From JAEUSE01 sp964648985 (GTDB taxonomy: Bacteria; Patescibacteriota; Doudnabacteria; UBA920), in assembly GCA_964648985.1 (NCBI GenBank), contig CAZYMS010000005.1, forward strand, positions 1 through 64,000: a stretch of 64,000 nucleotides of DNA, in the 5' to 3' direction. Below are positions 54,829 to 63,413 of this stretch, in pieces (within the stretch, counting starts at the first letter, position 1; the number at the start of each line of letters is the position of its first letter). The translations under genes were made by a program, and so were the position numbers. Under the pieces are notes generated by a model. That model saw only the letters and a list, made by a program, of their open reading frames with translations. It did no database searches and was not told where the DNA came from.

Positions 54829-55716
54829 ATGAATCCGTTTAATTTATCTATTACTGAACTAAAATATAAAGCCAATGATATTCGCCAGGATATTATTCAA
54901 ATGTTGCTCGCTGCCAAGTCTGGTCATAGTGCGGGGCCATTGGGTATAGCTGACATTTTTTCAGCCCTCTATTTTAAGGTGGTTGTACATGATCCACACA
55001 ATCCCACATGGGAAGGGCGAGATAGGCTTGTGCTATCGTGCGGTCACACGTGTCCAGTACTCTACGCAGCTTTAGGTGAGGCAGGATATTTTCCTAAAGA
55101 AGAGCTTCTTACCTTGCGTAAGTTAGGTACAAGGCTCCATGGTCATCCTCATAATTTGGCACTTCCCGGGCTTGAAACGTCAAGTGGTCCCCTGGCTCAA
55201 GGATCTTCTCAGGCGGTTGGTATGGCGCTGGCTTTGAACATGGATCACGCTAGGCAGCGGGTATATTTAGTCATGTCAGACGGGGAACAAAACGAAGGGC
55301 AGGTCTGGGAGGCAGTTATGTTCGCCGGCGCAAGAAAGCTGCATAATATTACTGCGATTATAGATCGCAATAATATTCAAATAGACGGCTACACCGAAGA
55401 TGTAATGCCTCTTGAAAGCCTTCGCGCAAAATATGAAGCGTTTAACTGGCACGTGCTTGAAGTAGACGGTCATAACATGCAACAGATTATTGATGCCTGT
55501 AATGAAGCGAAGGCTATTTATGAAAAACCAACTGTGATTATTGCTCATACTATTCCAGGTAAAGGGGTAGATTTTATGGAAGGGGATTATAAGTGGCATG
55601 GTGCTCCGCCCGGAGGCTTGGACGTTCCGGGTGAACCACCAAAAAAAGAACAGGGAAGAATAGCCCTAGAAGAGTTGCGTACGCTACGCGGCCAAATAAA
55701 GGGTGAACATGAGTAG
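54829..55716 (+). CDS. transketolase N-terminal subunit
   Basis: 295 aa from ATG 54829. Thiamine-diphosphate-binding half: AAKSGHSAGPLGIADIFSAL, HGHPH, GPLAQGSSQAVGMALAL, and the ThDP motif GDGEQNEGQ-like SDGEQNEGQVWEAVMFAGARK with NNIQIDG. Pairs with the C-terminal subunit at 58026 to form an active split transketolase that shuttles two-carbon units. The two subunit genes are separated by 2.3 kb of unrelated sequence. Confidence 0.93.
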   Translation: MNPFNLSITELKYKANDIRQDIIQMLLAAKSGHSAGPLGIADIFSALYFKVVVHDPHNPTWEGRDRLVLSCGHTCPVLYAALGEAGYFPKEELLTLRKLGTRLHGHPHNLALPGLETSSGPLAQGSSQAVGMALALNMDHARQRVYLVMSDGEQNEGQVWEAVMFAGARKLHNITAIIDRNNIQIDGYTEDVMPLESLRAKYEAFNWHVLEVDGHNMQQIIDACNEAKAIYEKPTVIIAHTIPGKGVDFMEGDYKWHGAPPGGLDVPGEPPKKEQGRIALEELRTLRGQIKGEHE

Positions 55717-56124
55717 TACTAATGACAAATTGAGCAAAAATAATAAAAATATGTCAAAGCAAGACTTAAAAATGCGAACTAAGGAATTTGCAATACGAAT
55801 AATCAAGCTATAGTCCAGTAGTTGGGCGAGCATGGACCCGGTGCCGCTGAAATTCTTGCAAATGGTCAACTGATTCGCTCTGGCACAGCTGTTGCAGCGG
55901 GTTATCGCGCTGCATGCAGGTGTAAATCGAGAAAAGATTTTATCTCAAAAATGGGCACTGAAATTGAAGAATGTGACGAAACGCAGCTTTGGTTAGAAGC
56001 TTCTACCCGATTCAAATTTGGTTAAGAGTGAACTTATCAAGGGACTTCTTAAAGAATCTAGTGAATTAACAGCTATTATGACTGCATCAAAAAAATCTGC
56101 TATCAATAACCAGCGTCTTAAATG
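55709..56124 (+). pseudogene. decayed four-helix-bundle protein gene (S23/IVP-like)
   Basis: Three consecutive reading frames together rebuild a protein of the four-helix-bundle (23S rRNA intervening-sequence protein/Avd-like) family. Frame 1 from ATG 55709 gives DLKMRTKEFAIRIIKL, then TAG at 55811. Frame 2 gives AEILANGQLIRSGTAVAAGY, RAACRCKSRKDFISKMG and EECDETQLWLEA (about 55845-56005). Frame 3 gives SNLVKSELIKGLLKESSELT and AIMTASKKSA to TGA at 56124. At least two frameshifts and a stop therefore break it. Assembly error is the alternative. Confidence 0.7.
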
Positions 56125-56166
56125 AGTTTGCCATTTTTTATTTTTGTCATCTTTGTCATTTAACTT

Positions 56167-58005
56167 ATGTCATTTATATTATTTGTAGCAATTGTCGGCC
56201 TGTTCATGTATCTCCAGAGCGTCTCAAACAGGTTGACGCGGCTTGAATCACGCATGCGGAGTAATGCTGCACCGACTCCACAGTCTGTTACTGGGACGAG
56301 TCAGGTTCACATGGCAGATGCGGTAACCGCTGCCATGCAAGGGCAAACTCAGCAAGCAGCGGGTAGCATACAGGCCAGTGAACCCATTCCTGCTGTACCT
56401 CTTACTGCTTCTGCACCTCCCGTAGGTTTGCAACGTCCTGTCAGTGATATAAGTGCAGCGCAATGGGTTGGTGGGGTCGGTGCGTTGGCGCTTTTGCTTG
56501 GTATAGGATTTTTCTTTAAGTACGCAATTGACCAGGGGTGGATCACCGAGTGGATGCGGATTATTCTTGGCCTTGCTGTTGGCGGTTTGTTGGTGCTGCT
56601 GGGTGATTTATGGAAACAGAAGTACGCAAAATATTCTCATGTGCTTACTGGGAGTGGTCTTGCTGTTCTTTACTTCACTATTTTTGCTGCCTACCAGTAT
56701 TACCACAAGCTTGACCAACCTATAGCATTCTTCTGTACCATAGTTGTAACCGTGATTGGTATTGCCCTTTCCTATAGATATAATTCGAAAGCGCTTGGAT
56801 TGTTCGCTGTTGCCGGGGGGTATATTTCTCCCTTACTGGTTGGTTCTGGAGAAAATAAACAAGTCGGTCTATTTATTTATTTAACTATAGTTAACGTAGG
56901 AGTACTTCTCATGCTGCTTAAGCAGTATTGGGCTGAGCTCTTGTTCGTCGCGTTCTTTGGTACCGCTATTGGTTTTACCGCTTGGTTTACTTCATTCTCC
57001 GCTCCGGAAAATACCGGCGTGAGTGTTGCATTTCTCTTGTTCAACTATCTTCTCGTAGGGGTAATCACTGCAACAATCTTTCGTAAATTGCATGAGTCGA
57101 AACAGTTACCACCCGATACGGACATACATCTCGGTGTTTTTTACTCTCTCTTTGGCGTAAGTATGTTTGCCGTCATTAGCGGCCTACTGTATGGTCACTT
57201 TAGAGATTATGTGGGACCGGTTATGCTCCTGCTTGGAGTTGTAACATTCATGTCTTATGCGGTTATGGACCGGCTTGAGTATGTTCGTATTAACTATCCT
57301 TTATCTTTCGTAGGTGCAAAATTTTTAGTTGCTGCTGCGCTCTGGCAGTTTACGGGGGCTACAGAGAACATATATTTAATGGGACTGTCTGCGATTGGAA
57401 TTGGAATTGGTTTTTTGGTTAAGCGAAAAGATTTACGGGTATGGGGCCTTATTCTGTTGCTTCTGACTACGCTTAAGGTGGTGCTCTCAGACTATATCTC
57501 AGATAGTTTTGCTTTCCTATTCAATATTCGCTTTGGCATGGAGCTGCTAGCTAGTGCTGCCTTGCTTGTGACAGCCTATATATATGAAACGTATCCTATT
57601 GAACCAGATGAGCAACAGGTTCCCGCAATAACTAGAGCTGCAGTGACCATGGTGGTTTGGCTTGCGGGCTCTCAGGAAATACTGACGCAGTTTCCAGGTT
57701 TTGAAAACAGCAATACTCGGAATTTGCTACTTAGTATTTGGTGGATGGTCTATGCTGGTGTTCTGGCAATTATCGGTGGAGTAAGGGGTTTTCATATATT
57801 ACGTAAGGCAGCTGTTGTCTTGTTCTCCATAACTGTTGTTAAAGTATTCCTCTACGATGTTCAGACCCTTGAGCTTGGCTATCGAGTAGTGTCGTTTATT
57901 TTACTCGGGGTAATTTTGCTTTCAGTGGCATTTTTCTATCAGAAACATAAAGATAGGTTGCAACGTTTTCTAACGGGTGAAGCTAAGGAAATTCCTAACT
58001 CCTAA
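56167..58005 (+). CDS. DUF2339 multi-spanning membrane protein
   Basis: 612 aa with an N-terminal helix, a 60-residue Pro/Gln/Ala linker, and about 15 further membrane helices. The DUF2339 opening SAAQWVGGVGALALLLGIGF and FKYAIDQGWITEWMRIILGL is clear. Function of the family is unknown; some members are linked to the cell envelope. It is inserted between the two transketolase subunit genes. The stop is embedded in a CTAACTC repeat. Confidence 0.85.
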   Translation: MSFILFVAIVGLFMYLQSVSNRLTRLESRMRSNAAPTPQSVTGTSQVHMADAVTAAMQGQTQQAAGSIQASEPIPAVPLTASAPPVGLQRPVSDISAAQWVGGVGALALLLGIGFFFKYAIDQGWITEWMRIILGLAVGGLLVLLGDLWKQKYAKYSHVLTGSGLAVLYFTIFAAYQYYHKLDQPIAFFCTIVVTVIGIALSYRYNSKALGLFAVAGGYISPLLVGSGENKQVGLFIYLTIVNVGVLLMLLKQYWAELLFVAFFGTAIGFTAWFTSFSAPENTGVSVAFLLFNYLLVGVITATIFRKLHESKQLPPDTDIHLGVFYSLFGVSMFAVISGLLYGHFRDYVGPVMLLLGVVTFMSYAVMDRLEYVRINYPLSFVGAKFLVAAALWQFTGATENIYLMGLSAIGIGIGFLVKRKDLRVWGLILLLLTTLKVVLSDYISDSFAFLFNIRFGMELLASAALLVTAYIYETYPIEPDEQQVPAITRAAVTMVVWLAGSQEILTQFPGFENSNTRNLLLSIWWMVYAGVLAIIGGVRGFHILRKAAVVLFSITVVKVFLYDVQTLELGYRVVSFILLGVILLSVAFFYQKHKDRLQRFLTGEAKEIPNS

Positions 58006-58025
58006 CTCCTAACTCCTAAATTCTA
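57992..58025 (+). repeat. tandem CTAACTC-type words before transketolase C
   Basis: Three to four copies of TCCTAAC overlap the end of the DUF2339 gene and run to the next ATG. It looks like the 3' arm of a paired-word element without its partner. Confidence 0.7.
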
Positions 58026-59003
58026 ATGAACGAACAAAAGTTAAATCCAAAAATAGGGCGGGAAGACATTGAGCAGGTACCAACTCGCAATGGGTATGGC
58101 GAAGGTTTAATGTCTCTGGGCGAGACAGATCAAAATGTAGTTGTGCTTACTGCTGACTTGCGCGATTCTGTTAAAGCGGGGGATTTTGCTAAAAAATATC
58201 CTGATCGCTTTGTGGAGTGCGGAGTTGCAGAACAAAATATGATGGGTATGGCTGCAGGGCTAGCGCTGACGGGAAAAACCGCTTTTGTTTCAAGCTATGC
58301 CGTTTTTTCGCCTGGGCGGTCGTGGGACCAGCTCCGGGTTTCTGTTTGTTATAGCGAGGCAAATGTCAAAGTGGTAGGAGCACATGCCGGTGTATCTGTA
58401 GGGCCTGATGGCGCAACTCACCAAGCACTCGAGGATATGGCCATTACGCGCGTATTGCCCAACTTAACAGTAGTAGTGCCAATTGACTCACTAGAAGCAA
58501 AAAAAGCAACTATTGCACTAGGGCGAATGAAAGGTCCGGCCTATCTAAGGTTAACCAGAGAAAAGACTCCTGTCGTTACCACGGAAGAGTCAGCATTTGA
58601 GATAGGAAAAGCAGATATGCTTCGCGATGGGAGTGATGTTGCTATTATTGGGTGTGGTCCTGTAATGTACAACGCGCTTCTTGCGGCTAAAGAGTTAGAA
58701 AAAACAGGTGTGCAGGTAATGGTAATAAATAACCACACAATTAAGCCCATAGATGCAGAAACAATTATTGCTGCTGCCAAGAAATGCGGAGCAGTTGTAA
58801 CAGTGGAAGAGCATCAAGTTATGGGCGGTGCTGGTAGTGCAGTGTGTGAAGTTTTGGCAAAAAATTATCCCGTGCCTGTAGAGATGGTGGGTATGCAAGA
58901 CCGTTTCGGTGAAAGCGGGGAACCGGAAGAGCTTATACAAAAATTTAATATGGGAGTAGAAGCGGTGAAGCAAGCTGTTGTGAAGGTGAGATCAAGAAAG
59001 TAA
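58026..59003 (+). CDS. transketolase C-terminal subunit
   Basis: 325 aa. Pyrimidine-binding and C-terminal domains: RNGYGEGLMSLGETDQNVVV, ADLRDSVKAGDFAKKYPDRF, VECGVAEQNMMGMAAGLALTG (catalytic Glu in AEQNM), VSVGPDGATHQALEDMAI. C-terminal part with KKCGAVVTVEEHQVMGGAGS and DRFGESGEPEEL. Partner of the N-terminal subunit at 54829. Ends at a strong terminator. Confidence 0.94.
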   Translation: MNEQKLNPKIGREDIEQVPTRNGYGEGLMSLGETDQNVVVLTADLRDSVKAGDFAKKYPDRFVECGVAEQNMMGMAAGLALTGKTAFVSSYAVFSPGRSWDQLRVSVCYSEANVKVVGAHAGVSVGPDGATHQALEDMAITRVLPNLTVVVPIDSLEAKKATIALGRMKGPAYLRLTREKTPVVTTEESAFEIGKADMLRDGSDVAIIGCGPVMYNALLAAKELEKTGVQVMVINNHTIKPIDAETIIAAAKKCGAVVTVEEHQVMGGAGSAVCEVLAKNYPVPVEMVGMQDRFGESGEPEELIQKFNMGVEAVKQAVVKVRSRK

Positions 59004-59008
59004 AAGGT

Positions 59009-59034
59009 GAGAGGGGGTATTCCCCCTCTCTTTT
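59009..59034 (+). terminator. intrinsic terminator
   Basis: GAGAGGGGG (59009-59017) pairs with CCCCCTCTC (59022-59030), loop TATT, then TTTT. Confidence 0.95.
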
Positions 59035-59050
59035 GCTCATATTAGGGTGG

Positions 59051-59056
59051 TATAAT
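59051..59056 (+). promoter_or_regulatory. -10 element of the pilin gene
   Basis: GGTATAAT, 28 bases before the ATG at 59084. It decides against an earlier in-frame start (59033), which would precede the promoter. Confidence 0.55.
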
Positions 59057-59083
59057 TCTTTGGATGACAAAACCACTCTGAAC

Positions 59084-59692
59084 ATGAGTAACATAAAACG
59101 GAAAAAAATATATATTTCACTTCGGTATGGGCGTGCACAAGTCTATAACGGCTTCACCCTTATAGAGCTTCTTGTGGTCATTGCTATTATTGGCCTATTG
59201 TCCTCTGTAGTAATGCTATCCCTCTCTAGCGCTCGTAAGAAAAGCCGCGATGTAAAGCGTCTCGCAGACCTAAAACAAATTATTACTGCCTTGGATTTGT
59301 ATTACGACAAGTATGGTCAATATCCGAGTACTACCGATAGTGACTGTTTGGGGTACGATACTTCTAATATGAATTCTGCAGGCAACCCCAATGCCTTTAT
59401 AAACAATCTGGTTACTGGTGGCGTGGTGTCCATTTCTCCCAGCGATCCTTCTAAGTCTGGTGCAACGTGTGCCGGTCCAAGCTTTTACGTATATTATCGA
59501 TATGATCCAGGCTCTCCATACTGGCAGGCCGCCTGGAATGCTCCGGATTCAAATTGTAAGACTGCCTTTTATGTGTTGGGTGCGGTAGGATTTGAGACCA
59601 CCACAGGGGCGCAGCCCACAAGTCCAGGTTGGTCGTGTCCTGGAAGGGATTGGCAGGCTCAGCTTTCTTGGGTTACGGGAAAGACGGAGTAA
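59084..59692 (+). CDS. type IV prepilin-like protein
   Basis: 202 aa from ATG 59084. A 22-residue basic leader ends in a prepilin peptidase site, G-FTLIELLVVIAIIGLLSS, with Glu at +5. The usual N-terminal helix follows (KKSRDVKRLADLKQIITALD), then LYYDKYGQYPSTTDSDC and a four-Cys C-terminal domain (GATCAGP, NCKTAFY, WSCPGRD). A major pilin or minor pseudopilin used for attachment or DNA uptake. Its own transcription unit; no assembly ATPase is nearby. Confidence 0.9.
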   Translation: MSNIKRKKIYISLRYGRAQVYNGFTLIELLVVIAIIGLLSSVVMLSLSSARKKSRDVKRLADLKQIITALDLYYDKYGQYPSTTDSDCLGYDTSNMNSAGNPNAFINNLVTGGVVSISPSDPSKSGATCAGPSFYVYYRYDPGSPYWQAAWNAPDSNCKTAFYVLGAVGFETTTGAQPTSPGWSCPGRDWQAQLSWVTGKTE

Positions 59693-59755
59693 TTTTCGCT
59701 ATCTAATTATAAAATAATTTGGCTTATGCACAGGGGATTTTAGTTGAAGCTATAG

Positions 59756-59761
59756 TATAAT
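59756..59761 (+). promoter_or_regulatory. -10 element before the PfkB-family gene
   Basis: TATAAT in GCTATAGTATAATAGG; no good -35 at the right distance. Confidence 0.4.
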
Positions 59762-59802
59762 AGGTGTAGGTGGGTGTTTGGGAATTAATAAACGTTGAAC
59801 GT

Positions 59803-60834
59803 ATGCCTGGCAGAATTAAATACGATATTATCTCTATAGGTGATCCGGTTATCGATAGCTTTCTTTTTGTCGATGATATAGAAGTGAAGCGCATAGGTAA
59901 GCAGCTGAAAGCACTTATTAATTGGGGTGATAAATTACCTGTACAGAAATTCTATAAAAGTGTGGCGGGTAATGCGTCTAATAACGCTATAGGTTCCTCA
60001 CGGCTTGGCCTTAAGGCGGCTTATTTTTGCATAGTAGGAGATGATGTAGGTGGTCGTGAAATAAAGCACCGCATGACCAAAGAGGGGGTCTCTACCGAGT
60101 ATATCCACTTTGATACACAACATGGAACAAATTACCATACCGTACTCTCACATGGAGGAGAGCGGACCATTTTTGTATACCACGAACACCGTCATTACCA
60201 TTTTCCAAAGCTCGCTCCAAGCAAGTGGGTATATTTAACCAGCATGCCTGAGGGCTTTGAGAAAATATATAAACCGCTTGCGGAGTATTTAGATGCAAAC
60301 AAAGTAAAGCTTGGTTTTAATCCCGGTACGTATCAGCTGAAAGCTGGAATTAAGGTTAATAAACCCATGCTCGAACGTACTGATGTGCTATCGGTAAACG
60401 TAGAAGAAGCGCAGCGGTGGATGGGTGAGCTTGGAAGGGATCCAGAAGAATTGTGCAAAGCACTTCGCACACTTGGTCCCAAAGCTGTAGTGCTGACCGA
60501 TGGGCGCAGGGGTGCGTACTCTCATTCAGATGAAGGTTTTTACTATATTCCCGAGTATCCAGGGCCTCGCGTTGAAGCTACTGGTGCGGGAGATAGTTTT
60601 ACCACTGCGTACATAGCCGCACTTGCATATGGCAAGACTCATGCACAGGCGCTTGCCTGGGGTCCGGTAAATGCGGGGAGTGTGGTCCAACATGTTGGAC
60701 CAATTGAGGGCTTGCTCACGCATTCTCAGTTGGAATCGCACTTGCGTAAGCTCAAGTCTTTCCGTGCAGTCCATATTGCCGACCTGAAGACTAAAGAGAA
60801 AATTTTGAAATTGGTAGCTAAGAAGAAAGATTAG
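59803..60834 (+). CDS. PfkB-family carbohydrate kinase
   Basis: 343 aa from ATG 59803; an earlier start at 59770 lies next to the -10 box. Ribokinase fold: DIISIGDPVIDSFLFVDD, GGNxxN-like SVAGNASNNAIGSSRLG, VSVNVEEAQRWMG, and the anion-hole/catalytic ATGAGDSFTTAYIAALAYG. Phosphorylates a sugar or sugar phosphate with ATP. Its position right before the aldolase gene suggests a sugar-phosphate substrate such as fructose 6-phosphate; this is inference. Confidence 0.85.
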   Translation: MPGRIKYDIISIGDPVIDSFLFVDDIEVKRIGKQLKALINWGDKLPVQKFYKSVAGNASNNAIGSSRLGLKAAYFCIVGDDVGGREIKHRMTKEGVSTEYIHFDTQHGTNYHTVLSHGGERTIFVYHEHRHYHFPKLAPSKWVYLTSMPEGFEKIYKPLAEYLDANKVKLGFNPGTYQLKAGIKVNKPMLERTDVLSVNVEEAQRWMGELGRDPEELCKALRTLGPKAVVLTDGRRGAYSHSDEGFYYIPEYPGPRVEATGAGDSFTTAYIAALAYGKTHAQALAWGPVNAGSVVQHVGPIEGLLTHSQLESHLRKLKSFRAVHIADLKTKEKILKLVAKKKD

Positions 60835-60837
60835 AAT

Positions 60838-60922
60838 AGCTGCTAGCTGGTCAGCTTTCTAGCTTCCTAGGTTTGATGGCCTGAAGCTAAAAAGCTAAAA
60901 AGCTAAAAAGCTAAAAAGCTGC
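60838..60922 (+). repeat. paired-word element, AGCTGCTAGCTGG/AAAAAGCTA family, before the aldolase
   Basis: TAGCTGCTAGCTGGTCAGCT on the left; four to five tandem GCTAAAAA units on the right. Near-copy of the element before rpiB. Confidence 0.9.
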
Positions 60923-60924
60923 GT

Positions 60925-61794
60925 ATGCTCGTACACATAAAGGAACTGTTCAAAAACAATATTGTGGGGCAGTTTGCCTATCCTGCGTTTAATACCATGA
61001 ATTTAGAAATAACGCAGGGTATTATTGCTGCTGCGGAAGAACTGAATGCTCCAGTTATTATAGAAGTTTCTGAAGGAGCGATAAAATTTGCGGGGCTTAC
61101 CACTTTGTACGAGATCATGGTAACCCTTGCCGAGAGCGTCAAGGTTCCCATTGCGCTTCATATGGACCATGGTAAAGATGTTGACCAGCTTAAGCGCGGC
61201 ATAGAGCTGGGGTTTTCAAGTGTTATGATAGACCATTCCGGACTGAGTTATGACGAAAACGTGCGTGATACAAAGGCTATGGTTGAGTTTGCACATGCAC
61301 ACGGTGCTTGGGTGCAGGGGGAAATAGGGAAAATTCGCGGCAATGAGGACTGGGTGAATGTAAGCGATACCGAGGCCCTGCTTACTGATCCTGCAGATGC
61401 CTTCAAGTTTTACGAGGCTACAGGTGTAGATACTTTAGCGAGCGCTGTAGGGACGGTACACGGCATTATTAAAATTCGAGGTGGGGTTACCCCACAAGTA
61501 GATGTAAAACGTATAGGTCAAATTCACGAAAAAGTGAATATTCCTTTAGTGCTGCATGGTGCCAGTGGAGTTGATGAAAACGTGACAGCTGAGGCAATTA
61601 AGAATGGAATTGCTATAATAAACATAGATACGGAACTGCGTATAGCCTACAGCGACGCTCTTAGGAAGTCCCTCACAGACCAGCCCGCAGAGGTGGACCC
61701 CCGACATATTATGAAACCAGTTGTAGAAGCAGTTAAGGGTGTTGCTGAGAAAAAACTTAAGCAGTTCGGTACAAAAAATGTAGTGGTTATGTAG
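60925..61794 (+). CDS. fba: class II fructose-bisphosphate aldolase
   Basis: 289 aa zinc aldolase. VGQFAYPAFNTMNLEITQGI, first zinc His in ALHMDHGKDV, GFSSVMIDHSGL, GEIGKIRGNED, second zinc His in GTVHGIIK, third in LVLHGASGVD, and NIDTELRIAY for phosphate binding. Cleaves fructose 1,6-bisphosphate to triose phosphates. The neighbouring genes (PfkB kinase, gapA, pgk) fit a glycolytic run. Confidence 0.94.
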   Translation: MLVHIKELFKNNIVGQFAYPAFNTMNLEITQGIIAAAEELNAPVIIEVSEGAIKFAGLTTLYEIMVTLAESVKVPIALHMDHGKDVDQLKRGIELGFSSVMIDHSGLSYDENVRDTKAMVEFAHAHGAWVQGEIGKIRGNEDWVNVSDTEALLTDPADAFKFYEATGVDTLASAVGTVHGIIKIRGGVTPQVDVKRIGQIHEKVNIPLVLHGASGVDENVTAEAIKNGIAIINIDTELRIAYSDALRKSLTDQPAEVDPRHIMKPVVEAVKGVAEKKLKQFGTKNVVVM

Positions 61795-61857
61795 TAAGTA
61801 ATCGGTTGTCCGTCAGCAATGCAGACCCCTGTGTTCTGACTATCGATACTATATCGT

Positions 61858-62088
61858 ATGTTTAGCTCTGGGATGGCAGGATCATTGGTGCATGACGCGA
61901 ACCCACGGTTCCGCATGTATCTTATAGTGACAATAGCAATATTTGCTTTGGGCTCTGTTCTTTTTTGGAGGGCCCAGCTGTTTGTGTCAGCAGACTATGT
62001 TGAGTTGCCTGACCATGGAAAAACGGTAAAAAAGGCGAAAGTGAATGCATTTGCGGCTTTAAAAGCAAATGCAGCGAACGATGAATAA
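61858..62088 (+). CDS. small single-pass membrane protein
   Basis: 76 aa, one hydrophobic segment at about residues 20-38 (MYLIVTIAIFALGSVLFW) and a basic tail with Ala/Lys (KAKVNAFAALKANAAND). No family recognised. Sits alone between aldolase and gapA. Confidence 0.5.
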   Translation: MFSSGMAGSLVHDANPRFRMYLIVTIAIFALGSVLFWRAQLFVSADYVELPDHGKTVKKAKVNAFAALKANAANDE

Positions 62089-62104
62089 AACGATACATCT
62101 GTTG

Positions 62105-62134
62105 CCCTTACTTTCTGCAGGCGGAAGGTAAGGG
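62105..62134 (+). terminator. hairpin before gapA
   Basis: CCCTTAC (62105-62111) pairs with GTAAGGG (62128-62134). No T run, so termination is uncertain. Confidence 0.45.
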
Positions 62135-62171
62135 GAGTGGGTTTAGAAGGTTAGTAAGTAACACAACTTAT

Positions 62172-63197
62172 ATGGATAAAAAGATAAAGGTAGCTATCAA
62201 CGGCTTTGGCCGAATTGGTCGTCAGGCATTTAAACTTGCACTCGAAAAAAGCGAGCTTGAAGTTGTTGCAATTAACGATTTAACTAGCCCAGAAGTACTG
62301 GCCCATTTACTCAAATACGACACTAACTACAAGAACTATCATCGCGCCGTAACACATGACGAGAAGAATGTCATTGTAGATGGTGTTAAGTTTCCAGTTC
62401 TTGGGGAAAAAGACCCTGCCAGTCTCCCTTGGAAAGCAATGGAAGTAGACGTTGTAATAGAGTCAACCGGCCGTTTTACCGATAGCGAAAAGGCAGGCGC
62501 ACATATAACCGCAGGCGCTCGCCACGTAGTTATATCTGCTCCTGCAAAGGACGAAGGTGTTACTCCCACTATTGTGCTGGGTGTGAACCCCGACGATTAT
62601 ACTGGCCAGCCTATCATTAGTAACGCATCCTGTACTACCAACTGTATAACTCCCGTTATGTCTGTGCTCCACGGTAAGTTTGGTATTGAAAAAGCGTTCA
62701 TGACTACCATCCATAGTTATACTGCAGAACAGAACTTGGTAGATGGGCCTCCTCCTGGTGGCAAGAGTAATGATATGCGCCGTGCTCGCGCTGCTGCGGC
62801 GAACATTATTCCTACAACCACTGGTGCGGCAATTTCCGCTACGCAGGCTATACCAGACTTAAAAGGTAAGTTCGATGGCCTTGCGTTCCGCGTGCCAACT
62901 CCGGTTGGGAGCCTGTCTGACTTTACCCTATTGCTCGGCAAGTCTACTACCAAAGAAGAAATAAATGCTGCGTTTACGAGTGCCTCAGAAACACCGTTGT
63001 ACAAAGGTATACTTGAAGTAACCAATGAACAGATTGTTTCATCAGACATTATAGGCAATCCAGCTTCGTGTATTGTAGACCTTTCGCTTACTCAGGTTAT
63101 AGATGGTAACTTTGTAAAAGTAGTTGCCTGGTATGACAATGAGTTTGGCTATTCAAACCGTTTAGTAGAACAAACTATCCTGGTGGGAAAGAAATAG
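62172..63197 (+). CDS. gapA: glyceraldehyde-3-phosphate dehydrogenase
   Basis: 341 aa. NAD-binding INGFGRIGRQAFKLAL, catalytic Cys in SNASCTTNCITPVMSVLH, HSYTAEQNLVDGPP, RRARAAAANIIPTTTGAA, and WYDNEFGYSNRL. The residue that favours NAD (Asp in VAINDLTSPE) is present. Oxidises glyceraldehyde 3-phosphate. pgk follows but is separated by an endonuclease gene and repeats. Confidence 0.97.
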   Translation: MDKKIKVAINGFGRIGRQAFKLALEKSELEVVAINDLTSPEVLAHLLKYDTNYKNYHRAVTHDEKNVIVDGVKFPVLGEKDPASLPWKAMEVDVVIESTGRFTDSEKAGAHITAGARHVVISAPAKDEGVTPTIVLGVNPDDYTGQPIISNASCTTNCITPVMSVLHGKFGIEKAFMTTIHSYTAEQNLVDGPPPGGKSNDMRRARAAAANIIPTTTGAAISATQAIPDLKGKFDGLAFRVPTPVGSLSDFTLLLGKSTTKEEINAAFTSASETPLYKGILEVTNEQIVSSDIIGNPASCIVDLSLTQVIDGNFVKVVAWYDNEFGYSNRLVEQTILVGKK

Positions 63198-63198
63198 G

Positions 63199-63254
63199 TC
63201 CTTTCTCTCCTCCTTTTTAAGGAGGAGCACCCTACGCAGCAGGGGGAGGTGGTT
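63199..63254 (+). repeat. REP-like element, type A copy 1
   Basis: CTCCTCCTT (63207-63215) pairs with AAGGAGGAG (63219-63227) around TTT; then an ACCC...GGGGGAGGTGGTT arm. Very similar to 63334-63392. Confidence 0.85.
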
Positions 63255-63269
63255 GGTTTGGCTGATCTA

Positions 63270-63327
63270 CCCTTCCGTCTCCGCTACGCGGACCCACCTT
63301 CCCTTAGCGGGGAAGGAGAAAAGAGCG
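63270..63327 (+). repeat. REP-like element, type B copy 1
   Basis: CCCTTCCGTCTCCGCTACGC, CCACCTTCCCTTAG and GGGGAAGGAGAAAAG. Nearly the same 58 bases recur at 63778-63835. Confidence 0.88.
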
Positions 63328-63333
63328 CATGAC

Positions 63334-63392
63334 TCCTTTCTCTCCTCCTGTACTCAGGAGGAGTACCCCGATACCAATCGGGGGGAGGTGGT
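63334..63392 (+). repeat. REP-like element, type A copy 2
   Basis: CTCCTCCTG/CAGGAGGAG hairpin, then ACCCCGAT/ATCGGGG and GGGAGGTGGTT. Sister of 63199-63254 with a changed second stem. Confidence 0.85.
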
Positions 63393-63413
63393 TAATCTGG
63401 CGCAATCAATGCA

